NCBI GenBank assembly: GCA_900317945.1
Contig: ONIT01000027.1
Coordinates: forward strand, 1-32,754
Length of the DNA stretch: 32,754 nucleotides
Direction: 5' to 3'
Origin: an uncultured Pseudomonadota bacterium
GTDB taxonomy: Bacteria > Pseudomonadota > Gammaproteobacteria > Enterobacterales > Succinivibrionaceae
Positions 1 through 7,280 of this stretch are shown here, in pieces (position 1 is the first letter of the stretch; every line of letters begins with the position of its first letter). Below the pieces are notes generated by a model. It made no database searches, was not told the DNA's origin, and saw only the letters and a program-made list of their open reading frames with translations. The position numbers were made by a program, and so were the translations under genes.

Positions 1-1
1 G

Positions 2-517
2 AAGATCGTCGGCCTGGTTGGCTACTTCATCGACATTACGAACGCCGCCGCGCTCGCCATGTCCTTCGCAAGGCACTCAAGCACTGACAAGCTCTCCGGC
101 CTCCTCAACGAGAACGGCCTCCTCATGGCGCTCGACAAGGCCGCTGAGCTCTGGGAGAGCGAGAACAGGGACTTCGGCCTCATTGAGTTCCGCATCTCCT
201 CGCTCAGGGGCTTCCGCGACTCGTTCGGGGCAAAGCTCTACGCCGAGCTCGTCAGGAAGATCTCCTCCGCCATCTCCAGAAAGGTTCCTGAAGGGAGCTC
301 GGTTGCGTTCCGTTCCGGCGACAGGTTTGACATCGTCATGGCCTGCGGCAGCTATGCGGATCTTGACGAGACGAGGGAGACCGTTACCGCCTTCCTTACC
401 GGCATGCACGCGGTCGGAGACACCCCGGTTACCCTGAGCTTTGACTCCGGCTACGCGCTCTACTCCAGGTACCGGCATGCACGCGGTCGGAGACACCCCG
501 GTTACCCTGAGCTTTGA
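2..517 (+). CDS. Sensor protein with degenerate GGDEF domain, N-terminal part (5' partial, frame broken)
   Basis: The frame is open from base 2 with no start in view, so the gene begins left of the window. The first ~20 codons (KIVGLVGYFIDIT) look like the end of a PAS-type sensor domain. They are followed by a GGDEF-like fold whose signature is SGDRF instead of GGDEF, with no RxxD inhibitory site before it, so cyclase activity is unlikely. The frame is lost in a perfect 73-bp tandem repeat (398-543) and stops at 517. Removing one repeat unit joins this frame exactly to the one ending at 1529, giving one protein of at least 484 residues. The two entries are therefore halves of one gene, disrupted either by a real mutation or by an assembly error. 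Confidence 0.7.
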   Translation, partial: KIVGLVGYFIDITNAAALAMSFARHSSTDKLSGLLNENGLLMALDKAAELWESENRDFGLIEFRISSLRGFRDSFGAKLYAELVRKISSAISRKVPEGSSVAFRSGDRFDIVMACGSYADLDETRETVTAFLTGMHAVGDTPVTLSFDSGYALYSRYRHARGRRHPGYPEL

Positions 518-543
518 CTCCGGCTACGCGCTCTACTCCAGGT
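398..543 (+). repeat. Perfect 73-bp tandem direct repeat inside the GGDEF gene
   Basis: Unit 398-470 is repeated immediately as 471-543 with no mismatch seen. The unit begins ACCGGCATGCACGCGG and ends CTACTCCAGGT. Because 73 is not a multiple of three, it shifts the frame between the N-terminal and C-terminal halves of the gene. Deleting one unit restores the frame. Confidence 0.95.
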
Positions 544-1529
544 ACGGGGAGCTCAGCCGCATGCAGGATGCCGTCGCCCGCACTGCGTCAGGCAACACTC
601 CGGGCAGCAATCCGGATCACGACGAGCATGTGAGGAACTGGGTCAGGGAGACCAAGCCCGAGTCCGGGCGCCCGGGAGCAGGAGACTTCCCGAGGCTCAC
701 TGCCGCAGAGGCAAGAATCAGGCTGCGCGAGCTCTCGACGCTCTTTGACATGGTCAGGGTGCTTGACGTCAGCAGCCAGGCAGTATTCCAGATCGATGAG
801 GACGGCACCGTCAGGAAAACGAGCGGCATGTGCTTCAACCTGTGGAACAGGGGAGAGCGCTGCGAGAACTGCGTGTCGGCCAGGGCCTATGCCACCAGGT
901 CAAAGCAGATCAAGCTGGAGTTCGCAGGCAGCAGGATTTACATCGTCTTCTCGCAGTATGTCGAGATAGACAGGAAGCCCTATGCCATGGAGGCGGTCTA
1001 CTCAGTTCCGGACAGCGCGCTGAAGTCCGAGGTGGATCTATACTCCCTGAAGAGCCAGATCATGGAGGAGCGCCGCGAGGCATACATCGACGAGCTGACC
1101 GAGGCCAGGAACCGCCGCTACTTCTACGAGCAGCTCGCCTTCCTCCAGGCTGACGGAGTCGTGCTCATCGATGTTGACGGGCTCAGGCTCCTCAATGACC
1201 GCTTCGGGCAGGAGGCCGGCGACGAGATCCTCCGCTCCTGCGCTAAGACGGTAAGAGCCTGCTTCAGGGACAGGGACGTTGTATGCCGCTACGGCGGGGA
1301 TGTGTTCGCGGTGGTCTGCCATGACATCCCGCAGTCTGACTTCATCAGGTGCTGCCGGGAAAGCGTCGAGGAAGTGAGGAAGATCAGCATACCGCAGCTC
1401 GGTGACACCAAGGTTACGGTAAGCGTCGGCGCCCACTACGGGAGGACCACTGCTGAGTCCGGCCTGCAGCTGGCCGAGCATATGCTAAACCTCGTCAAGG
1501 AAAAAGGAGACAGCTTCAGGATTGACTGA
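441..1529 (+). CDS. Sensor protein with PAS-like and second GGDEF-like domain, C-terminal part
   Basis: This is the continuation of the gene interrupted at 398-543. The first possible start here is a TTG inside the repeat, which is probably not a genuine start. The rest of the first GGDEF-like domain is followed by a PAS-like segment containing CENC (a CxxC pair plus another nearby Cys), and then a C-terminal GGDEF domain. The signature of that domain is RYGGDVF: the fourth, metal-related acidic residue of GG(D/E)EF is Val. An RxxD I-site (RDRD) is kept five residues upstream. From family knowledge this suggests weak or no cyclase activity with possible c-di-GMP binding; that is inference. 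No EAL domain is present. The stop codon at 1527-1529 is followed by a GC hairpin. Confidence 0.7.
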   Translation: MTPATRSTPGTGMHAVGDTPVTLSFDSGYALYSRYGELSRMQDAVARTASGNTPGSNPDHDEHVRNWVRETKPESGRPGAGDFPRLTAAEARIRLRELSTLFDMVRVLDVSSQAVFQIDEDGTVRKTSGMCFNLWNRGERCENCVSARAYATRSKQIKLEFAGSRIYIVFSQYVEIDRKPYAMEAVYSVPDSALKSEVDLYSLKSQIMEERREAYIDELTEARNRRYFYEQLAFLQADGVVLIDVDGLRLLNDRFGQEAGDEILRSCAKTVRACFRDRDVVCRYGGDVFAVVCHDIPQSDFIRCCRESVEEVRKISIPQLGDTKVTVSVGAHYGRTTAESGLQLAEHMLNLVKEKGDSFRID

Positions 1530-1538
1530 GCATGAGGC

Positions 1539-1560
1539 GCCCCGGCGCGTCTGCCGGGGC
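1539..1560 (+). terminator. GC-rich perfect hairpin after the GGDEF gene
   Basis: GCCCCGGC (1539-1546) and GCCGGGGC (1553-1560) form an 8-bp perfect stem with a 6-nt loop just after the stop at 1529. There is no T-tract, so a rho-independent terminator is only possible; it may be an mRNA 3' stabiliser. Confidence 0.35.
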
Positions 1561-1591
1561 AGCCCATGCGGCGGCATCCGGTGCTCAGACC

Positions 1592-2122
1592 ATGAAAAGG
1601 ATTGCAGCAGGCTTAATCGCGGCGCTTATGCTTTCTCCCGCCTCATACGCCGCGGGGACCGAGACGTTCGGCGTCTCCCTCGGGAAGACGACTTTTGAGG
1701 AGTTCACCGGGAAATACCCCGCCTATTTCTCAGAGGGGAAAAGCGGCTGTGAGGACTATCAGTCCTACGGCGTATACACCTCGCAGATAGAGGATGACAG
1801 CCTCTTCTCGCTTGAGGTGTCCTTTGACGGGAACGGGCGCGCCGCGGCCGTTGCCGCCAGGCTCAAAAAGGCAAAGGGCGACGAGGTGCTGGGCATCCTC
1901 CGGGAAAAATACAAAGAGGTGAAGACGGCCCATGACGGGAGGCAGGATGACGGAAGCGGCACCGCCTACTCGTTCAGGAACGGCGATGACAAGGTTGACC
2001 TCTTCATCCCCGCGGACGGCGGCCTCATCGAGCTGAGGTACGCCGTTCCGGAGTTCAGATGGACCTGCACGAAGGACAGTAACGGCAACTACAACAGGGA
2101 CGGCCTGCAGGATCTGCTCTGA
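1592..2122 (+). CDS. Small secreted (periplasmic) protein of unknown function
   Basis: 176 residues from the ATG at 1592. I chose this start because it opens directly on a classical signal peptide: MKR, a hydrophobic stretch of about 14 residues, and a likely signal peptidase I site near SYAA. An upstream in-frame ATG at 1532 would place a hairpin inside the coding region and bury the signal sequence. No clear Shine-Dalgarno precedes 1592. The mature part has alternating hydrophobic and charged strands and two cysteines (in SGCEDY and WTCTKD) that could form a periplasmic disulfide. I do not recognise the family. The preceding gene ends 62 nt upstream. Confidence 0.7.
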   Translation: MKRIAAGLIAALMLSPASYAAGTETFGVSLGKTTFEEFTGKYPAYFSEGKSGCEDYQSYGVYTSQIEDDSLFSLEVSFDGNGRAAAVAARLKKAKGDEVLGILREKYKEVKTAHDGRQDDGSGTAYSFRNGDDKVDLFIPADGGLIELRYAVPEFRWTCTKDSNGNYNRDGLQDLL

Positions 2123-2139
2123 CCGCCTGATGATTGATA

Positions 2140-2168
2140 TTGGAGACAGTCGCTCATAACGCTATAAT
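2140..2168 (+). promoter_or_regulatory. Sigma70 promoter of sodB
   Basis: TTGGAG (2140-2145), 17-bp spacer, and a perfect TATAAT (2163-2168), about 60 bp upstream of the sodB start. A strong ribosome site AGGAGA (2219-2224) precedes the ATG. Confidence 0.75.
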
Positions 2169-2229
2169 CAGAGGCAGAACCGGATACCGTAAACCGGATC
2201 AGCAGGTTCGCTTATAACAGGAGATAAAT

Positions 2230-2802
2230 ATGGCTGTTCAGATGCCCGCCCTGCCCTACGCACAGGATGCCCTCGAGGGCTTCCTCTCTGCCAATACACT
2301 TTCCTTCCACTACGGAAAGCATCTTAAGAATTACGTTGATACGACCAATAAGCTCATTGCAGGAACCGCCGATGAGTCAAAGAGCCTGACTGACATAATC
2401 AAGACCGCAAAGGGACCGCTCTTCAACAACGCCGCCCAGGTCTTCAACCATCAGTTCTACTTCGAGTCGATTTCCCCGAAGAGCACCAGCGTTCCCCCTG
2501 AGGTGCTTGCCATCATCGAGCATTCCTTCGGCTCGCTAGACGAGTTCCTCTCAAAGTTCAAGGCTGCCGCAGCCGGCAACTTCGGATCAGGCTGGACCTG
2601 GCTCGTGAAGAAGGGAGGCACGCTCTCCATCGTCAGCACCTCGAACGCAGGCTGCCCGATTACTGACGGCCTCACCCCGCTTCTGACCGTTGACGTATGG
2701 GAGCACGCCTACTACCTCGACTACCAGAACAGAAGGGCTGACTACCTCGCGAAGTTCTGCGAGCACATCGACTGGTCAAAGGTCGCTGAGCGCCTGGTCT
2801 GA
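2230..2802 (+). CDS. sodB: Superoxide dismutase, Fe type
   Basis: 190 residues, normal for FeSOD. It converts superoxide to O2 and H2O2 in the cytoplasm. The four metal ligands are visible: His27 in FHYGKH, the His of FNHQFYF, and the Asp and His of DVWEHAYY. The AAQVFNH context has the Gln typical of iron rather than manganese enzymes. There is no signal peptide. The gene has its own TATAAT promoter and a strong downstream terminator, so it is monocistronic. AGGAG lies six bases from the ATG. This fits an anaerobe or facultative organism needing oxygen defence. Confidence 0.97.
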   Translation: MAVQMPALPYAQDALEGFLSANTLSFHYGKHLKNYVDTTNKLIAGTADESKSLTDIIKTAKGPLFNNAAQVFNHQFYFESISPKSTSVPPEVLAIIEHSFGSLDEFLSKFKAAAAGNFGSGWTWLVKKGGTLSIVSTSNAGCPITDGLTPLLTVDVWEHAYYLDYQNRRADYLAKFCEHIDWSKVAERLV

Positions 2803-2841
2803 TCTGGATTAAGCCGCAGATTCTCATAAATATTTAATGAT

Positions 2842-2872
2842 GCGGATCTCATCTGAGATCCGCCTTTTTTTT
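2842..2872 (+). terminator. Rho-independent terminator of sodB
   Basis: A 10-bp perfect stem, GCGGATCTCA (2842-2851) with TGAGATCCGC (2854-2863), has a very short loop and is followed by a run of eight T (2865-2872). Confidence 0.93.
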
Positions 2873-2886
2873 GTCCGGGGTTTCCC

Positions 2887-3816
2887 ATGTTCGCACTCAG
2901 GCAGTACCTTCTCCTTCTCCTCACAGCCATGCTCTGGGGCGGGGGCTTCGTCGGGCAGAAGCTCGGCATGGACTATGTGTCTCCTTTTACCTTCAACTTC
3001 TTCCGCACGCTCATCGGCGCGCTTTTCCTGCTGCCGGTGATCATGATCGCCTCCAGGATCAGAATAAAGGGAGGGAGCGCAATAAGGAAAAGCAGCAGAT
3101 CTGACCTCATAAAGGGCTCCATCGCGGTCGGAGCATGCCTCATCGCCGCAGATACCTTCCAGCAGTACGGTCTCAAGTACACCGACGTGCACAAGGCATC
3201 GTTCATCACGGCGATGTACGTGGTCCTGGTCCCGGTACTGGGACTCTTCATCGGACAGAAGAACCGGGCGAGGATCTGGATTGCCGTCGCCATCTCGGCC
3301 GCGGGACTCGGGTTCCTCACACTCAGGGGGAACAGCCTCTCAATGGAGCCTGGTGATGCGATGGAGCTCGTCTGCGCACTTCTTTTTGCCGTGCACGTGC
3401 AGGTCATCGACTACTGGGTCAGGAAAGTGGACGGCGTGCTGCTCTCGTTCGGGCAGTTCATCGTCGCCTCAGCGCTCGGGCTCGTGCTTGCCCTTATAAG
3501 CGGCCCGGACTCCTTTGAGAGCATCAGGGCGGCATTCCCTGCCATACTCTACTGCGGCATCGCCTCGAACGGCATCGCCTATACGCTGCAGATTGTCGGG
3601 CAGAGAGGAGTCAATCCGGCGGGCGCGTCGATCATCCTCTCGCTGGAGTCCGCGTTCGGCGCGCTTGCGGGGGTGCTGTTCCTTGGCGAGCTGATAACCA
3701 AGGAGGCGCTCATGGGCTGCGCCCTGATGTTCACCGCGACCATGATTGCGGTAATCCCCGGCAGAAAAAGACGCTCCGCGGCAGGAGGCGCCGCAGAGCA
3801 GAAAAAGGAAGGCTGA
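2887..3816 (+). CDS. DMT-superfamily (EamA) inner-membrane permease
   Basis: 309 residues with about ten hydrophobic helices arranged as two similar five-helix halves. It opens with the family-typical MLWGGGFVGQKL in helix 1. The second half contains a conserved-looking LSLESAFGALAGVLFLGE segment, characteristic of EamA drug/metabolite transporters. The tail is basic (GRKRRS) and presumably cytoplasmic. The substrate cannot be told from the sequence. The start lies 14 bases after the sodB terminator and no clear promoter is visible, so read-through may contribute to expression. It is convergent with ampD, with four bases between the two stops. Confidence 0.9.
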   Translation: MFALRQYLLLLLTAMLWGGGFVGQKLGMDYVSPFTFNFFRTLIGALFLLPVIMIASRIRIKGGSAIRKSSRSDLIKGSIAVGACLIAADTFQQYGLKYTDVHKASFITAMYVVLVPVLGLFIGQKNRARIWIAVAISAAGLGFLTLRGNSLSMEPGDAMELVCALLFAVHVQVIDYWVRKVDGVLLSFGQFIVASALGLVLALISGPDSFESIRAAFPAILYCGIASNGIAYTLQIVGQRGVNPAGASIILSLESAFGALAGVLFLGELITKEALMGCALMFTATMIAVIPGRKRRSAAGGAAEQKKEG

Positions 3817-3820
3817 GCGC

Positions 3821-4390
3821 CTATGCGCGGCTGCCGCTCTTTTCAGCGACAAGCCTCCTGAAGCGCTCCCAGTAAAATGCCTCGCCGGGGTCGGTCTTGC
3901 GCTCCGGCGCTATGTCACGGTGCCCGGTCATCCGGTCGATGGACATCTCCGGATAGACCCTGATGAACTCTGCCATCAGCGAGGAGAGCGCCTCGTACTG
4001 CGCATCCTCATAGGGCTCATGATCCGTCCCCTCAAGCTCGATGCCTATGGAGAAGTCGTTGCACTTCTCCCGCCCCTCATAATGGGAGACACCGGCGTGC
4101 CAGGCGCGCCTCAGGAACGGCACGAACTGCGTTACGCTGCCCTGCCTGTCTATGAAGCAGTGGGATGAGACCCTCATTCCGGCAATCTGCTCAAAGTAGG
4201 GATCTGCCTTCGGATCAAGCGTCCCGGTGAAGAGCTTCTCCACATATCCGCCGCCGAACTTCCCGGGCGGCAGCGAGATGTTGTGCACGACGAGCAGCGA
4301 CAGCTCGCCCTCCGGCCGGTCATCGCAGAACGGGCTCGGCACGCGCCTCACGCCCTCAAGCCATCCCTCACTGTCTATTCTGAAGAGCAT
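3821..4390 (-). CDS. ampD: 1,6-anhydro-N-acetylmuramoyl-L-alanine amidase AmpD
   Basis: 189 residues, the usual AmpD length, with no signal peptide. It is a cytoplasmic zinc amidase that removes the peptide from anhydromuropeptides during cell-wall recycling. Zinc ligands are His36 (VVHN), His157 and Asp167 (GHRDIAPERKTDPG). Lys165 and the Glu in IGIELEGTD fit the catalytic positions. A very good ribosome site GAGGAGG lies about 5 bases before the ATG. The gene sits just after the terminator of the DUF945 gene. A TATAAT sequence (4425-4430 on this strand) overlaps that terminator's T-tract and may be its -10 box, though I see no -35. Confidence 0.95.
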   Translation of the reverse strand: MLFRIDSEGWLEGVRRVPSPFCDDRPEGELSLLVVHNISLPPGKFGGGYVEKLFTGTLDPKADPYFEQIAGMRVSSHCFIDRQGSVTQFVPFLRRAWHAGVSHYEGREKCNDFSIGIELEGTDHEPYEDAQYEALSSLMAEFIRVYPEMSIDRMTGHRDIAPERKTDPGEAFYWERFRRLVAEKSGSRA

Positions 4391-4425
4391 GCTGCCTCCT
4401 CATTGCTGAATATCCTCAGCACTGA

Positions 4426-4466
4426 TTATAAAACAGGGAGCAGGCGGCCGTGCCGCCTGCTCCCTG
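4426..4466 (-). terminator. Strong terminator after the DUF945 gene
   Basis: A perfect 15-bp inverted repeat (4434-4448 with 4452-4466) has a 3-nt loop. On the minus strand it is followed by TTTTATAAT. It ends transcription of the 4495-5802 gene. Because the repeat is symmetrical it might also act on the opposite strand, but no T-tract follows there. Confidence 0.9.
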
Positions 4467-4494
4467 CAGAGTGAGGACCGGAATGGTCCGGAGC

Positions 4495-5802
4495 TTACAT
4501 TACGTTCTTTCCGTTGACCTTCAGGTGGCCGTCCTTGAGCTCCGCGTCAGTCGAGATGGTAGTGTCGGTGATCTTCAGGAAATCCTTGACCATAAGCATC
4601 ATGTCGGAGAGGTTGGCGGTATTGCCGAACGCCTCGCTGGTGTTGTCGATGTCGGCGATCAGGGCCTTCGGGAGGCTTACCGATGCCTTTGCCTCAACCT
4701 TGCCGGCATACTGAGCGTAGTTGGTCGGATCAAAGCCCTTTTGAACCTTGGCGTCAGCCTTAAGGGAGATGTCGCCCTTGCCGTACTTTCCGCCGAGGTC
4801 CGCGCTCATGTCAAGGCCGTTGGCCCTGATGTAGCGGAGCAGGGCCTGCTCGTCGCTGCCGCTCAGAGCCTCCTCGAGGCCCTTCTGCGCGTTTCTCACC
4901 CTGAAGTTCAGCTGCGCGTCATTGACGGTGAAGACGCCCTTCACCGGCTTCTCCGCGCGCTTCCCGGCGATGGTGTAGACCAGGTTCCCGGCTAAGAGTG
5001 CGTAGCCGTAGTCACTGCCGTCCATGCCGCTCTTTACCCTGATCTCCTGCGCGGAGGCATTAAGCGAGTGTGCAGTGTCTGACTTCGGAGTGAAGTCAAA
5101 CGACGCTGACTCGACAAAGGAGTCCATTCTGCCTGACTCCTCGACATCAGTCTTTACCCTGCCGACATTAAGCGAGATCTCTCCGGAGTCATCCTTCGAG
5201 CTGACTACAGCGCCGCCCGCATCAAGGCTGCCGTCAAGAAGCTTTCCGGTCCTGGCGTCGGCGCTGTAGGTGATCTTCGCCTCCCTGAGCTTGAATGAGC
5301 CTCCGTCATTCTCTGACTTGAGCTCAGTCTCAGGCACCTGGACATTGGCGTGCAGGTTCCCGCTTACGCCGCCGTTGATATTGATCCTGATATCGGGGAA
5401 GCTCTTGAGCCCGTACTCCCTGAGCTTGGGATCGAATGAGCTGGAGACGGTCCTGAACCTGCTGTCATAGGAGAGGAAGCCGTAGTCAATGTCTCCCTCA
5501 AGCACGAGGCTCTGCCGCCCGATTGAGGCGATGTCCGCGGGCGAGAGGTTCGCAACGGTGCTGCGGACCGGATCCCAGATCATGGTGATTTTCGCCTTCT
5601 CGCTCATCAGGCCGTCAGAGAGGCGCTCATAGTCTATCCGGAGCCCGGTTCCCTTGGTGTCGAGCTGCCGATTGGCATTCTCGAGCGCAGTGGGGATCAT
5701 CCTGTCAGCCTGATGCTTGGTCATGATGACGCCGCCGAAGTACACGCCGGCTCCGAGGACTAAGGCGGCGCAGCATGCACCGGCAGCAATTTTGTTATTC
5801 AT
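4495..5802 (-). CDS. DUF945 / YdgA-like envelope protein
   Basis: 435 residues. The N-terminus (MNNKIAAGACCAALVLGAGVYFGG) is a single membrane anchor or uncleaved signal. It is followed by a long beta-rich region of repeated strands separated by Gly, Asp and Ser turns, the layout of DUF945 proteins such as E. coli YdgA. An early segment (ANRQLDTKGTGLRIDYERLSDG) resembles the conserved start of that family. The molecular function is not established. The ribosome site GGAG is six bases before the ATG. The gene ends in the strong terminator at 4426-4466, so it is probably transcribed alone or with the lipoprotein genes upstream. Confidence 0.75.
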   Translation of the reverse strand: MNNKIAAGACCAALVLGAGVYFGGVIMTKHQADRMIPTALENANRQLDTKGTGLRIDYERLSDGLMSEKAKITMIWDPVRSTVANLSPADIASIGRQSLVLEGDIDYGFLSYDSRFRTVSSSFDPKLREYGLKSFPDIRININGGVSGNLHANVQVPETELKSENDGGSFKLREAKITYSADARTGKLLDGSLDAGGAVVSSKDDSGEISLNVGRVKTDVEESGRMDSFVESASFDFTPKSDTAHSLNASAQEIRVKSGMDGSDYGYALLAGNLVYTIAGKRAEKPVKGVFTVNDAQLNFRVRNAQKGLEEALSGSDEQALLRYIRANGLDMSADLGGKYGKGDISLKADAKVQKGFDPTNYAQYAGKVEAKASVSLPKALIADIDNTSEAFGNTANLSDMMLMVKDFLKITDTTISTDAELKDGHLKVNGKNVM

Positions 5803-5947
5803 TTGAGCTCCAAAAAGACACCGGCAGGAGCGCCGGGAAACAGTTCCATATGATACAGCACCTGAGCGGCCAATAACAGAAGCATCTGCCTTATGGCGGC
5901 AGTCACAAGGCAGGCAGTGTCGTCTTCTCTATAAAAAGATGGCAGGC

Positions 5948-6508
5948 TCAGTCATCGTAGTCGGCAGAATGGGGCTTTCTGTGGGAGCTGGTCCCGGTCA
6001 TGCCTGTCCTGACCTTCTTATAGTACGACGGGCAGTCGCTCTCGCCGGTATCAGTCGGAGTCCTGAACGCGCCGTCCCTCCAGACCTGCACGTCAGCCCC
6101 CTCGCCGCCCTGGATCACGCGGATCCTGGTGCCGGGCTTCAGATCGCAGGAGAAAGGCTCATCAAGCATATAGGAGCCGTTCTCCGTCATAACCTCAAGC
6201 CTGAGCCCGTCGCCGGTGCGGTTCGCCAGCTCGGTTCCGGCATTGCCGGCAAGAAAGCCGAGCCCTGCCCCGGCAACGGTCGAGCCGGTATGGCCGCCGA
6301 TGAGGTTTCCGATAATGGCGCCGCCGATGCTGCCGAGCACCGAGTTCCTGAAGGAGTCATACTTCCTGGTCCTCATGTCGATCATGGTTGCACCGGTTAT
6401 CTCCCCGTCCTCGAACATGCTGACCTGTCCGGCCGTTGTCGATGATGCCGTGCATCCGGAGAGAGAGACTGCGCCTCCGATGATGAGGAGGCAGAAAAGC
6501 CTGTTCAT
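5948..6508 (-). CDS. Lipoprotein with glycine-zipper (17-kDa antigen-like) domain
   Basis: 186 residues. The signal peptide ends in a clear lipobox, VSLSGC, with Cys19 as the lipidated residue. A glycine-zipper hairpin follows (about residues 57-93; GSIGGAIIGNLIGG, then GAGLGFLAGNAG) and then a small beta-rich C-terminal part. This resembles the outer-membrane SlyB/YcfJ/17-kDa antigen group, which is of uncertain function. GAGG precedes the ATG by about 8 bases. The start is 31 bases after the stop of the other lipoprotein gene, suggesting one transcript. Confidence 0.82.
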   Translation of the reverse strand: MNRLFCLLIIGGAVSLSGCTASSTTAGQVSMFEDGEITGATMIDMRTRKYDSFRNSVLGSIGGAIIGNLIGGHTGSTVAGAGLGFLAGNAGTELANRTGDGLRLEVMTENGSYMLDEPFSCDLKPGTRIRVIQGGEGADVQVWRDGAFRTPTDTGESDCPSYYKKVRTGMTGTSSHRKPHSADYDD

Positions 6509-6539
6509 TGTTTTATCCTCTGAAAACCTTGCGCAAAAA

Positions 6540-6911
6540 TCATTTTCCCATCAGCTTCGGCTGAGGCAGCGTGCCGCCCCGGCCGGTATTGCCCTTCTGC
6601 GTCTCGGGATAGCGCCGCTCGCCGTTCACCGTGATGAGTACTGAGCCGTCATTCATCTTCTTGGCAAAAACTCTGGAGCCGCTGGGCACCAGGCCGTACG
6701 AGACGCGCCCTGCCCTCACTATCCCCTTATGGACGCTGACGGTCGTCCCGCCGATGTTCATGGAGCCGTCAGAGGTGAGCTCGCCTGAGAGCAGCTCCTT
6801 GCCGCCGTCACCGCAGGAGGCAAGGGCAAGGCATGAGAGCGAGAGCATGGCCGCTACGGCGGCCTTCGACATTATTCCCGGTGTCAGGAACCAAAATCTG
6901 CATTTTTTCAT
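6540..6911 (-). CDS. Small lipoprotein of unknown function
   Basis: 123 residues from the ATG at 6911, which has a strong GGAGG site just upstream. An open frame extends further upstream to 7187 but lacks a ribosome site and encodes low-complexity sequence, so I reject the longer start. The signal peptide ends at a lipobox, LALASC. The mature part is short and beta-rich (TTVSVHKGIVRAGRVSYG) with a proline-rich end. I do not recognise the family. It lies upstream of the glycine-zipper lipoprotein in the same direction. Confidence 0.72.
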   Translation of the reverse strand: MKKCRFWFLTPGIMSKAAVAAMLSLSCLALASCGDGGKELLSGELTSDGSMNIGGTTVSVHKGIVRAGRVSYGLVPSGSRVFAKKMNDGSVLITVNGERRYPETQKGNTGRGGTLPQPKLMGK

Positions 6912-6993
6912 AAAACCTCCCCGGAGCGCGCCGGATGGCCGCCGCAAGGCTCTCCGCCTGGAGCGGCAGGCGCGTCTTAGAGCCGCTGTGCAC

Positions 6994-7022
6994 AAAATAC
7001 CCCATTCACCAAGGCACATCAA
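6994..7022 (-). promoter_or_regulatory. Putative promoter of the lipoprotein pair
   Basis: On the minus strand TTGATG (7022-7017), a 17-bp spacer and TATTTT (6999-6994) lie about 80 bases before the ATG at 6911. Apart from this and the nqr terminator, I see nothing else in the gene-free stretch 6912-7280. Confidence 0.45.
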
Positions 7023-7213
7023 GCAGAGGAGAGAAGCCGCGCAGGCAATGTCACGTTTTGGCGCTGCCCCTGCCTGAGCTCCCGCCCCGGCGGCTGTCAT
7101 TTCAGAAAATATACGCCTTTCGGGATGGAAGATGCTGAAGCGCTGCGCAGCTGAGCAGTGATCAGGCAGGCGCCTACAGTTCCGCAAATCCTGAAATGCC
7201 CTGCCGCAGTGAC

Positions 7214-7250
7214 GAAAAAGCCGCGGGAAGGAGCATTTCCAACCCGCGGC
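7214..7250 (-). terminator. Terminator of the nqr operon
   Basis: GCCGCGGG (7220-7227) pairs with CCCGCGGC (7243-7250). On the minus strand the stem is followed by five T (7219-7215). It lies just past the nqrF stop at 7281. Confidence 0.88.
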
Positions 7251-7280
7251 CTGCTTTATCTATCAGACCTGAGTGTCTGA

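Noticed and set aside
6912-7187. N-terminal extension of the small lipoprotein gene
   Set aside because: The extension has no ribosome site and is Arg/Ala-rich low complexity. A GGAGG site and a signal peptide mark the start at 6911.
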